NCBI GenBank assembly: GCA_018857735.1
Contig: JABMCL010000954.1
Span: 312,501 to 376,500 of the forward strand
Source: Alviniconcha marisindica
Lineage: Eukaryota; Mollusca; Gastropoda; Provannidae
Reading direction: 5' to 3'
DNA: 64,000 nt
The notes below the pieces were generated by a model. That model saw only the letters and a list, made by a program, of their open reading frames with translations, did not search any database and was not told the DNA's origin. Each line of letters opens with the position of its first letter. Position 1 is the first letter of the stretch. The translations under genes and the position numbers were made by a program. This document shows, piece by piece, positions 40,707 through 54,197 of this stretch.

Positions 40707-43571
40707 TAGGTCATATCAAGACGGTACGAATAATGAAAGAAATGGATAATAAATAGTGAAAGTGTTAAAAATCATTACTGGTGATGCTGCCATAAATACT
40801 AAAGATGTGACTGTGAGGTTGAATGTGAATTCTACATCTGCAAGCCAGGAGAGCTTGCAAGAAAAATGAGGGAAAAACACAAAGGATAATGAAAAGCAAG
40901 GTACAGTGTGCCCGTGGAATCGTAAATTGGCCTTACCCCCTCCCCGCCCTGTGGCGAGGAAGACGCTACTGTCTGAAATATTAATGACAGCACACAAATA
41001 GAATCATGTCAAGGCACACAACAGCACACACTGTTATTCACTAAATTCCCTGTGACCTACAGCAAACCTGTGAATCAAAAGTCACGGAGCTCAATATACA
41101 ATACAGGCACCCACTGCGAGCGACCACAACTCGCAGAAACGCAACAGCAGTGCTCATGATGGAAACGTATGTCAGCTATCAAACATGACTTCAAGCTGCG
41201 TGATCCTACTGGGATTGAATGTGTGCCAAGAACCGTCACCTGAACGCACACCAAACAAAAACTGAGACTGTTTGCTTTACACCTATTTATTTATTTAATG
41301 GGGTTACAAAAAAATATACCAAAAACAAGTACGTCAATTGATCAGTTCATTTGGAATCTACTTTTCATCATATCATGGTTTCAGAAAGTGACCGCTGTGG
41401 CTTGCACCTGAATAATAGCTTTCTGTTTAATCATGACCTGCTAACTCGCGCTAAAGTTGACGGAGCTTGAATAATGGGTGACCGTTTAATCATGACTGTT
41501 GACTCACAGGAAGGTTTGCAGACAAGGGTTGGAAACTACAAAGCAACAACAGCACAAGAACCCGACATAATTTTTCAGTACAGCTCCCACCCCAACCTTA
41601 CTCTCAACCTCCTCCCCCCCCCACCCCCCCCACCCCCCACCCCCAACCTTCCCACTCACCCCACCACCACCTCCATTAAGGTCTGAGTAATGATGATACT
41701 TCTCCAGTCTGTAGCACCACTTTATCTCTAGTTCCTTGCTTAAACTTAGTTTCAGTTTGGAGAGAGAGAGAGAGCAAGAGAGAGAGAGAAGGAAAAAAAG
41801 AAATGGAAAAAAAGATGGCACAAAAATAATTTGTTTTGCTGAATTATCCATGCATCCGCTCTTGTGCCTTCTATCAATCAAAAAACAACATATCCAATTG
41901 CAGTCTTTTGGTTCTTTGACTCTTGATGTCCTAGTATGTCAGATGACATATTACGAACAAGTCTTTTGATGATGATGAAGTGATGCTTAATGTCCTCGGA
42001 TGTTGGCTGACATATTAGGGACAAGCTGAGACCAATGCCGAAGCATGGTTCAATAAATCTGTACGTCCACGGAAGCCAGAAGGCTCGTTAGGATGGACAG
42101 CCCAGGACGGCCACCTCGACTCTCACACAGCTCCTGAACTATGTCACAAGTCTTTTGTGTGACTTGATGTTTTTATCCATTTCAAGTAAGACTAAATAAA
42201 AAGCCAGGTGTGGTGGGAAGTTTTCAACTACGGTCATGCAGAACTGCATACCGGTACAGAAAACCATACCAGTACAATACCGGCATTTCAATTTCATACC
42301 AAAATTAATTACTGGCATGCTGGAAGCTGCAAGCTAACTGTGGAAAGCAGGTTGACCAAGCTACTTCAGATCACATGCACACCTTTTTCTTTCTGAGGCA
42401 AAACCACCACAAAAGGTGAGGTTTTCAAATGATTTCGCAAGAATAACTTCATTTACCACAGGAGAGTAGTTTTCCTTTAATGCCTTCTGCACTTTCTTCC
42501 ACTGCTGGCAAAAACAACAGAGTGTACTGGTATGCTCTGGTTGTAATGGCACACCATATACCATAAAAACTTCACAGTGTGGGTTTGGTCTCAAGCCACC
42601 CTCAACATGCACCTGTTTAACAATTATTTCTAAACTGTTTTTCACAGCCCTGCCCATCCCCTCGTCCGACGCTCTGTGTGTGTGTGGTTAGTGTTATTGT
42701 AAAGTGCCCTGTGCTGCCACCTTGTGTGGTAGATGGGCGCTCTAGAAATCCTCTTTATTATTATAATTATTAATACCATGCAGCTGCAAAGTACCATCAT
42801 GCCCCCGAGGAACGCACTGACAATGGAAAATAAACTTTCTGGCCTCCATGCACAGGCACCTGAATTAGCTACCCATTCCAAATGGACATGCATTACAGAG
42901 AAAAAGCAACACCAAAGAAACAGTTTAAATCAACAAGCACAGCAAACCAATGTTGTACACCCAGATCATTCAGAAACTTACTTCCAACTGCAGGAAGGAA
43001 AAACAACCAGGATATTTATGAGTCAGTTTAAGGTAATGACGAGTCATGATTTTTCATTCAAGGAATATTCCACATTTATGATTAGCAAAAAGCAAAACAA
43101 AACAAAAACCCAGTCAGCTGACACCGTGGGTCAATGTTTTTGCATCAAGTCTGTTCAACAGTATCAAGCTTTTCTGTACAATTCTCAACAGGTTCTGTGT
43201 TATTTCCAAAGATGTCTCATGAACACCACGAACATCTTACTAAAACAATGAAATCTGTTGATTTTCGTTAATACTGGCAGAAACAGAACATCTAAAGTAT
43301 GTTCTGTGTGATTTCCACTCAAATAAATTTGCAATGGCAGACAGAGTGGTGTCACAACACTAAAATCAACAGAGCATGTATTTTCTCTGAAATAACGCTC
43401 CATTGCCCATTTTTATCTTTGCCGCCACAGTCAATATAAAGCTGCCAGCTATGCAACAACATGCCTCTAAAACTGCATCATTTCACTTTTACTGTGCAAA
43501 TATTGGGGCCACAGAACTACACAAACAATGCTATGTCAGCTAGCATTTCACTAACAACAAAAAGGTCTCAG

Positions 43572-43602
<31 letters not shown>

Positions 43603-44146
43603 TAACTGGTTACTATATATATATATATATATACATACACTACGTAACTGGGGGAAAACACAGCACAACCACTATAATCTAAACAGTAAATATGTATAAT
43701 CTAAACAGTAAATATACACTAGGCTAAGAAATGCCATACATGAGTGCCACGAACAATTATTTTCATACTTGGAATAAAGTAGCTTGGGCCTTTTTTACTA
43801 TGGCGTATGAGCATGCGCATAAGTAAAGAGTGTGCAGCTCATCAGAGCAATACAGTGAATTCTAATCCATTGTAAACTACACACACACACAACTTACAGT
43901 AATACTATTCATGCACATAGGTTAAGAGTGTAGAACCCATGAGTGCAATACAGTGGACCCCTCCGTCGTGACTACAGTGATCGCACCAGATATTTTTCAA
44001 ACAGAGGTGTAACACCTGTAAGCTGGTGGTGACAGTGGTTCATAGAAATCAGTCAGATAATCACTGTAACTGATCAGATATATGCCTGTCCATACTACTA
44101 CTACTACAGCTGTACTAGCAAACACCCATTTCCTTTCCCTGTGTAG

Positions 44147-44214
<68 letters not shown>

Positions 44215-44221
44215 ACACACA

Positions 44222-44252
<31 letters not shown>

Positions 44253-45159
44253 CACCACACTCATACACACCACACTAACACACATACACACACAAATCCA
44301 TGCACACTACAACCAATCTCTCACTGTGCTGCTTTGGGGGTTGGGGGGGGGAGGGGGGGGGGATCTTTTTTTTCTTCTTCTAAGGACCAGTCAAACAAAA
44401 CAACAGCCGGTACATCTCACCGATTGCTGATTTTTTCAATCAGTAATCAGTAAAATACCAGGAATTGCTCGTTAACACAGACCGTGGACTACACACAACT
44501 TACAGTGAGAATATTCATGCGCATAGGTAAAGAGCGTGGAGTTCATCAGTGCAATACAGTGGACCCTAATCCACTGCAAACTACACACATGCATCTTATA
44601 GTAATACTACTACTTACTACTCATGCATATAGTATATATATATATATATAGGTAAAGAGCATGGAGCTTGTCAGTGCAATACAGCAGAGTAAACAAACCT
44701 AATGTTTTATCCTTCCAGTGTGATTACAAATACACACACATTAGTTATAAAAATATTTAAAAAACCATGCACGTAAGTTAACAGTATGGCTTTTATCTGT
44801 CCAACGCATTTACACAATGGGATTATTCCTCTGTGGCTATGCAGGCCCAACACATTTGTGGTAAAAACTAAGCGTGCATGCACACAGTCTGGACCCAATG
44901 CTAGTAGGTGCAGTACACTGTATACAAAGGATCTGTTCCTTATTTCCTTTAAGGCTTTAGTGCCAAGTATTTATCTAGCTATGCAAAATTACTGTGTGAT
45001 TGCAGAGAGTGAGAGACAGCTGAATTAGTATAATGTATTCTTTTGTGTGTATCTAGGATCGTCTCTTCTTTTTTTTACTTAAGTGCCATGACCTCATAAT
45101 TTTTCATGGGGTATAGAGCTATATAAAATTCATATATTATTTATTGATAGACTATTACA

Positions 45160-45218
<59 letters not shown>

Positions 45219-45238
45219 CACACACACGCAAGCAAACA

Positions 45239-45283
<45 letters not shown>

Positions 45284-46150
45284 CACACACACACACACAC
45301 ACACCCCTGGCCCCCAAGCTACAAGCATACCCAAACCTTTTTTTACACAAACTGTATTTAGGGGTCACCCCGACACCAAACGTTCCGCCTCGTCTTTGGC
45401 AGAGCGCTTTGCAAATTGCACCGTAAAAATAGAAATGCACACCATCAAAGTCCAGCTTCTATACTCCAATTCCCTCCCCTGTTGCCTATAAACTGAGACA
45501 CTAACTTTCTCTTAGACATCTTCTCACTGCTGCCAAATCATAACGGCCATGAAGCGGGTCCAACTTCTGCAGGAGCTACAGTCAGCCTAGAACTGAGACA
45601 GTCACCTCACAGTGGTGATCTCACAGCAGTCGCTGGACAAAATAATCAGCATGTGTGCATACTGTCACAAGATTCAAACCCAAGTCTGTACAACATATTT
45701 AAGACAAGTCTTTCTACCAAAACAATTTTTTTTTTTAACTTTCCAAAAATATATATATATATATAAAAATAAAAATAAAATCTTTAGCATGGATCTTGAA
45801 AGAGAGGGCACCGAGAGGTCTGGTGACTGAGAGCGTGTTGTGTTTTTGTGAGGAGGGATCCACTGTGCTGGCAGACACACCAGGTGCATAAACAATGTGT
45901 TCAGAGAAATAACGAAGTCAGACAAATTAACGCAGGGTGCCAAAGAACGTCTCCTCACCTCCACTGTCTTCTTCTGCTGGAACTTGTCCTTGGGCTCCTC
46001 CAACAGCCACGCTGGCAATGGGCTGGTTTTGGGACCCTAATCAACCAACCAGTAAACCAACCAATCAACCAATCAGTTAACGGGTATTCAGTTAGCTGGT
46101 TAACTATGTGTTTTCGGACCCTGATCAACCAAACAATCAATCAACCAGTC

Positions 46151-46203
<53 letters not shown>

Positions 46204-47193
46204 GTGTGTGTACTCTTATCTGTATTTGAGTGTAAACAGGTCTGGAAGTGTGGCATTCTGATTGGATGAAATGCTTGGGTGACAGGCAGTACAGAACCCT
46301 CTATAAATACACCAATGAGTCGACTCGACCAATCAATTAACAGAATCTGACTGAGTCGAGTCAATCAATAAATTAACAGAATCGGACTGACCCCTGGGGA
46401 CCGGAACAGCCGGAGATCTTCCAGCTTAAACTCTCGCCACACAGGGGAAGGCTGCTGCAGGATGAGGCGAAGTGACATGACGTTGTTCAGCTCACACCGG
46501 AACTGAAGCATGACAGACAGCAGCATGTATGCCTAACACTCTCTGTCCATTTTCAGTTTCTTTTCATCATCAACAGAAGCAAATGAATATGAATCAGACA
46601 AAAAGCAGCCTGTATACATAACACTCCCTGTTTTGTTGTTGTTGTTTTTCTTTTTCTTTTTTTCTTTTTCTTCTTCTCTTTTTTTTCTTTTTCTTTTTTT
46701 ATCATCAACAGAAACAAATGAACATAAATCAAAAAAATATGTCACTATTTTTCTAGCAGCACATAAAATGCAACAGTGTTTTTCTTTTCTTTTTATTCTT
46801 AAAATAAACAACTGCAAATCAAGACAACATATATATACACAACACTCCTTGGCTGTTTTTCGATGTAAGTATACATATGCACCACTATCTTTTGATTCTA
46901 TTTCTTTCCATTCTTATTACTATTAAGGCAAACAAACAAATGAATAAAATATTGTATTTTTATATACATTAAAGGGATCTTCTTCTTTTTTTTACTGAGA
47001 ATAAACCACTTATACATAACAAAAAAATTACCCATTACATGTAAAAGCATTAAAATGAGTTTTCACTGTTTCCATTAGATAAGCTCTGAGTCTTATACAG
47101 ACTACATGATATTTGAAAAAAAATCACACACACACTCACACACACACACATATATATATATAGATAGATAGATAGACCCACACATGCATGCAT

Positions 47194-47260
<67 letters not shown>

Positions 47261-48271
47261 AACACTCAAAAAAACGTAAAACTTAACTGAGGTATAGTCA
47301 TTCTTTCCCCAAGTCATTTTCATTCTGTACACAAAAAGCAGACTTCCTGACCTGTTTGCTTGTGAAGGAGAAGAAGTCGTGAGACCCAGCCTCCGAGTGG
47401 GGGTCAGGCATCAGCTTCACTCTCTTCAGACATGTCCGCCATTTGGGTTGCTCAGCTATCAGTCCCCCAAAAACACACACCCCCAAAAACACAAAAGGAT
47501 TAGCCGGTTAGTTCTCAGATTTTAATGTCCCATCAACTGCATATGATCACCTCAGACAAAAAACAAGACGAGCAAACTCTCACCAACAACAGTTTTCAAC
47601 AATCTTAAGTTTTGTTTTCCCTCGCTTCCTTTATTATCACCCTGCTATGACCTTGAAAATGAGAAAAGATCACTGAAGCCCGTACAAACTTGAAAACTTT
47701 GATAGAGACAATCATCAAGCATATGTACAAGTTTCAAAGGTTCAGTTAAGCATCATCTGAGAAAAACAACAACACGAATAAGACCAATACTGTGAATAAT
47801 GAAGCAAATCTTCTGACATGCTAATGTGAAGACAGAGAAGAAGAAACAGTTTTAAGGATTTCAAATTCTGCACTTTACTGGTGCGGTTTTCAAGTGACAG
47901 CGTCACAAGCAGGGTAGTGAAAGGGTTAAAGGACCACTGACTGCTCTGGATTCTCAGCAAAGGGGACCTTGCATGATCCCTGCATCTGTGCAGGTACCCA
48001 CCGAGGGTACTTGAAAGTAAAATCACAGCTGTGTCTCCACACATAATAATAATAATGATAATGGGGTCTTAGAGTGCCCTTTCTCAAGCAAACCCTAGGC
48101 ACGTACATTTTATAACCAAGCATAATATACCACCATCCACTCTTTACAATAACCTGCTGAAAAATGTTGAAAACTTGAATTATCATTGACAGTTTCCACT
48201 TAAATGCATTAAATTTAAAAATCATAAAAGTATTTGAAAAAGTGCAAAATCTTGTCCATAGAGACTATTCT

Positions 48272-48305
<34 letters not shown>

Positions 48306-51203
48306 TACACATGTTCCTCTAAGCATATAACTGTAACTGAATAAGCGTTCGACACACGTTTGACACACAAAGCTATTCACATTACCAGCTGCGTCTCGGG
48401 GTGTCTGGTCACTGCGGAACTTGGCTTTGACTGTCAGGCCAGCCACATAGTAATTCTTGAACCGAATCTCCCCCACCTTGCAGAGAAAACATAACATTGC
48501 TCACAAAGCGACATACGGACAGATTACTAACATCCTTAACCAAGGCCCTTGCCTGACACAGACGGGTGATCTGTGATAAATGTAGTGCTGTGATTAACTT
48601 TTGTTGGAGCAGCATCACTAATATGCATTTCCTCCCCCCCCCCCCCCCACCCCCATATACTTATAACCTGGAAATTTCATTTTTCCTGCATAGACATAAC
48701 ACACAAATGACTAGTTCACTGATTATGTGATCCCACACCTGTGTGGGCGCATAAGATCAAAGACCATCAAAATCACTGCATTATCTTCTATACGTACTTT
48801 TGATTCAATTATTATTTTTCTTATTAACGTCGCTTTTTTTTCTTTCTCCAAATATGTTTCTGTGTGATAACGCCAACAAAATTTGATGGCTCTGAATACA
48901 AAGAAATTTATAGTGTTAACCATTTAATGAAAATTGTAATGGTAGAAGAAATACGGTGTCACTGATTGTACACTTAGCCATGTCACAGTGTCCCACACAA
49001 ACAGGAACAAAATGTGGATGCTATGGCACAAAACAAAACATTGTACCGATAGTGCTAAACAAAATGGAGGGAGGACTGGGAATAAGCAAAATGCAAAGGA
49101 AAAACATCGCTTTTTTCTTTTTTAAATGATATCAATAACAGCGGATGGAGGAAGAATTCCCAAACACACCACACACACTTTTTCTTCTTCTTCTTCATTT
49201 TTTTGATAGGGAACAGAGAAAGGTCCACCAAGAAACATACTACACACACACACACGCACACCCAAAAGAATGAGTTGGGGTTGTATGTGTGTGTGGGGAG
49301 GGGGGGTGTATGGGTGGGTGTGCACACACGCGTGTGCACGCATGTGTGTGTGTGTGTGTGCATGCACGCACGCGCATTTGTGTGTGTGTGTGTGTGTGTG
49401 TGTTTGTCCATGTGCATGCGAGTGTATGTATTCTACACATATTTTCAATGTTGCTTCACAGGAAAAAACTAAACTGAGATGGAATGGAACCAAACCTGTA
49501 AACAAAGCACACACACAAAAGAATATGTTTTTTCTTTCCAACAGGAAATTCAGGGAGAGCTAAGATACAAACCACAAACACATCAAACAACTTCACAAGG
49601 AAAGAAGAAAGGACAGAACACTGGGAATTTACAGAATTGTGAGTTGGAAGAAAGACATCAAGCTAAAGTCAACCAGCAGCCTGGATGTTTTAAAGCTGAA
49701 GAAAAAGAAAAAGAAAAAAAAGAAAATCAGTGAGAAAAATTCAACCGTTATGGTACTATGGAGGGTGGGGCTGCTTACATTTGAAGTTCCGACATAAAGA
49801 ATCTGTGAAGGAAACAAAATCGCAGGAAAAAAAAAATCAGGTGCCATGGACATATTATTTAAAGTTGCCAAAACAAAGTGCTTTCTCAATATATTTCAGT
49901 GCTAAAAAAAAATAATAAAAAAATAAAATTAAAAAAATGAATAACTAATTTCATCAATTAAGTTTCCAAGATTAACAAAAGGTTGTGTGTGTGTGTCTTT
50001 TTGTTTTGTTTTTGTTTTTCCACAACCAGATTAACTTTCCATTGGACCTTCAAAAAAAAGAAAAAAAGAACTTGTGCATTTAACCAGATGGCCGGAAAAG
50101 TAACACTGCTGTCTGTGGCGAAGGTTAACATTTGAACAAAAGTGAATCAAGGGCTACGGAAGTGGAAAACATAGATTAAAAGCCTTCTATCAGTGCTGAT
50201 GAAACAGAGGATATTTTAACATCAAGCACAATTTTTGGGTCCTTTGAGTTGAAAGAGACATGAGGTCACTAAAAGAGAACGCTAAGGCAAATCTAGTACA
50301 TCCAGTATCAAAACCTGAGTTGGCCTTTTTTTCTTTTTTCCTTTCTTTCTTTCTTTTCTTTCCTTCTGTTTTTAGCCCATACACAAAACTACAACATGAT
50401 TAAATAATCAAGCAGAAAATCTCTTCTTCTTCTTTTCAGGCAACAATTAAACACACTACACATAAAAGACAACACTCTAACTTTTCTGAGTTAATTTGAC
50501 CTATTCATGAAAAAAGTAAAACAACGCAAAAAATCTTAATGCTACACAAAATAAATGGGTGGCAGTTATTTGTTGATCTAAGTGTTCCATGACCTATAGC
50601 TATTTTAATGGCAAACCAGCCTAAACATCAGTTTCAAAAGAAGCTAGAAAGTAAAACACAAATTTAAATTTATATCACAGCAATCCAATTCCAAGGACTG
50701 CAGGAAAACAGAAAGACAAAAATCCACACAATCAAAAAAAAAAAAAAAAAAAACTTTTTAAAAAACTAAATAGAAAACAATAAAATTTAGAAAAGAAAGA
50801 AAAGAAAAAGCTTTTCTCTATGCTTCTTATAAAATCTGATTGTATATCATTCATCTGACTGAAGTAGACAAAGCAGACAAGATCTATACTAACAGACATG
50901 CTGGAGATACAGACAGTTAGGGCTGAGCTGATTCCTTACCTTCAAGATACCACCCTTCAAAATATTAAAAACAAAACAAAAATCTCAGTTCATTTTCATT
51001 TCAATTTTTGTTCTTTATTATTATTATTATTTGAATATGAAATGCAATAACCCTAAATGCAGCAAACACAAAAACAAAACACAAAACACCCACACCCAAA
51101 CACCTTTGTTCAAGTTCATAATCAAACATCAGTTTTATACACCAATGAACCATACACAAATGCATGCATGGTCACGCACGCAGGTGCACGCGCATGCACG
51201 CAC

Positions 51204-51242
<39 letters not shown>

Positions 51243-54107
51243 GAGGCATGTACATGCACACACAGTGCATGCACAAAGACGCACACACACACACACACAC
51301 ATTAATGCACCCCCCACACAGTGCATGTGTGTGCGCGTGCACATACACACACACACACTACCAGAAGCAACACAGAGCTGAATGAATTTGAAGTGGGCCA
51401 TGGCCAAACAGAGACACTTTTCTGTTAACATTTAATTCCTGCATGCACATCACTCAGCAGCTTTTAAGAGCACATGAAATGGATCATTCTATCTACTGTA
51501 AATTGTGGTAACCTATACTGACTACCAACAAGCTAAAATGACAGAAAGTCTCCTCATCCACTTGTGAGACATGAAAACAAACAAAAAACATAATTACTAG
51601 GATGGCTAAGACTGTCAGTGTCTTCACTTTTGTTTAGCTTTGATTTTACCATGGAACAACCACTTTTCTGTTTTTGTTACATGTTTTTCTTATTATTTTT
51701 TAAAGCCACCATTTAGGCTGTCTTTTATTTGGCTTCAGTCTCCTTCAAAAGCACAACCAAAACAATAGACACATAACTCATGCTCAAAACAGACTTTTCT
51801 GTGCATTGTATCACACTCTGATTTGTATCACAATTACTGCTTAATCTGTTTGCAGTTGAAAAATGTTCACAAAAATCATTGTCAAAATACTGATAAGATT
51901 TCTGCTTTAAAAAAAAAATTAAAAAAATTATGATACACTGCAGTTTGGATACTGTTCAGTGAATAACTTTCAATTAAGATTCTAAACTATCTTGCTTAAA
52001 GCCATAAGGTTAGCTCTTAAATGAATTGTAAGATCATTAAGCGTGTATGATGCAAGTTATCCTCATCAAGCAGATAACACTGTCAAGCACACACTGTTCT
52101 CTTTACGGTCGACACAAACCTTTCCACAAAATACCACTCCACAAAGGTTTAGTTTACATTAGTTTTATACAGCAAGGTTGGCAGACTGCTGACTAGCACA
52201 TTATCATACAATCTAATACTGTAATACTCATAGGCTGATGTCTGCATAATATGTAACTCTTAACTAAAACACCAAAAAAAACAGAGATAACAAATCACTG
52301 GTGGGCAGGAGGAAAAAATCACAGTGAGCCTGACAAAAACCCAACAAAAAATATATTTAATTCAATATATAAAAAATATATTAAAAGAAAAAGGAGAACA
52401 CACTCAGAAGACCCACATTCAAAACGGTGAAATTACAACTTTCTGTTTCATCTCCAGACTCTTGTGACCTTGAACATGGGCCATGGTCACTAAAATGGAT
52501 ACAAAACAGTTAAACTCAATAGTGGTTATTGTCCTGCATATAGTTTGTGATACTGCAGTTAAAAACTGTCTGTGAAACTGCAAATATCAGTCTACCAGTG
52601 AGGGCACAAATGCGTCAACTATAGCCAGGGATAAACTGCGTACAACACACGCAAATGTGTAAGAAAAATGAGTATGGGTCAATCACTTTTTGCCTCCATG
52701 TAAAATGTGCAAAGGGTAGTCTGACTTTAAAAGTTGTTGAAAAGTGAGGAGGACACGGAGGAAGTGAGCACAGCAAGGCGCAGGGCAGGCACTGCTGCCA
52801 CTGTAGTTCTGTCTAGATTTATTCCTGTGGGTGGCACTGTCTAGCCCTCTATTGTTGTGCATATATATATTACACTCACAATCTAAAAAATGGTGATATA
52901 CACTACAGTATCCAGAACTGCATAAAATACTCACAAAACATGCAGAAAGGCAATCCCTGCATACATTTCCCTTGCTGGGTGCATGCGTGCATGCGTGCGT
53001 GCATGCGTGTTTAAGCGCATGTGGGTGTGTGGGTGGGTGGGTGCAATGTAACTCTGGCTGTTTAGCTTCCAGTGATGTATATATATATAATATAAACTGC
53101 TTGTTATCATCATTATTGTTCTTTCCGCTTGTGCTGTCTCAAAATGGGTGAATTTCATATATGACTTCTGTGCAGTGCACCAGACTCAGTTTTAATAGCA
53201 GAGGTTCGCGCTTTACAAATATTCCATTATTATTATCATTACTATAAAGGACAATCATATCTATTCATGTATACCATTAGGCATTACACTAGTGTGCTGC
53301 TTGTTTGTTACTGTTCCTTCAGGCTAAAAAACAAACAAAAAAACCTCTGCGATTCAGCCAACACTGGATGTGAAACCATTTCCGTACACCAGTGCAAAGG
53401 TACATTTTTTAAAATTAAAGTACAGTGCTACCCACTACAGCGCCAGCTGCATTCTGACCTCAAGGATTTCAATAATGGAGTTTGTTATGTTGTGAAGATT
53501 ACAATTGCTGAAAGAAATCCTGACGTGAAACTCATATTCAGCAACAGAAACACTGATTCCAATCATCACACAGACACACATTTCACAATGACAAGCAAAA
53601 AAGAACTGTGCAGTTCGCTTCTTCTTTTTTCTTCTTCTTCTTCTTTTTTTTCTTCCAGTAACAAAAAACAAATTAATAAAAATAAAAAAATAAAATATAT
53701 GCAAATAAATTTGAATAATTTTTTCTTCTTTTTCTACAAAATAAAACAACAAAAATGTAGCAGACTATCCAAAAAATGTCAACTGAAACTGTGTGATGAC
53801 AATACAAAGCTTTCATTGCAGCTCAAAATGCCTGTGCTTCCACTGTGCTACACATTCACTAAGTTCATCAATGACATACATGGTTTTCATCCAAAATGTC
53901 CCAACGGTTTTCCTGCAATAGTCACACAGTTACATATTTTGTTAGTTTTGGTTACAAATGATGTGAAATGTCCAATTTTGTTGTTGTTTTTCTGCTATAA
54001 TTTAAAGTTTATATTGATCACCCTTATTAGTCGTCACAATATTGATACAATGATAGATAATAGGATCAAACACAAGCACAAGCACACACACACACACACA
54101 CACACAC

Positions 54108-54149
<42 letters not shown>

Positions 54150-54152
54150 ACA

Positions 54153-54197
<45 letters not shown>

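Larger units (their letters stand above)
39053..45958. other. NICN1 intron 5
   Basis: Contains CA at 39476-39501, (TA)n at 40656-40700, a C-rich run at 41606-41645, a SINE copy (41965-42145), a SINE-like 3' end with GGGCGCTCTAGAAATCC and (ATT)n at 42690-42775, (TA)n at 43578-43632, a family A repeat (43965-44485), and two long CA tracts (44149-44275 and 45161-45305). AGTGCAATACAGTGGACC recurs at about 43945 and 44553. No alternative exon was recognised, and long open frames such as 42733-43251 have no recognisable product. Confidence 0.55.

Noticed and set aside
42733..43251. 172-codon open frame in NICN1 intron 5
   Set aside because: It begins inside a SINE-type (ATT)n tail, has low-complexity stretches and shows no recognisable domain.
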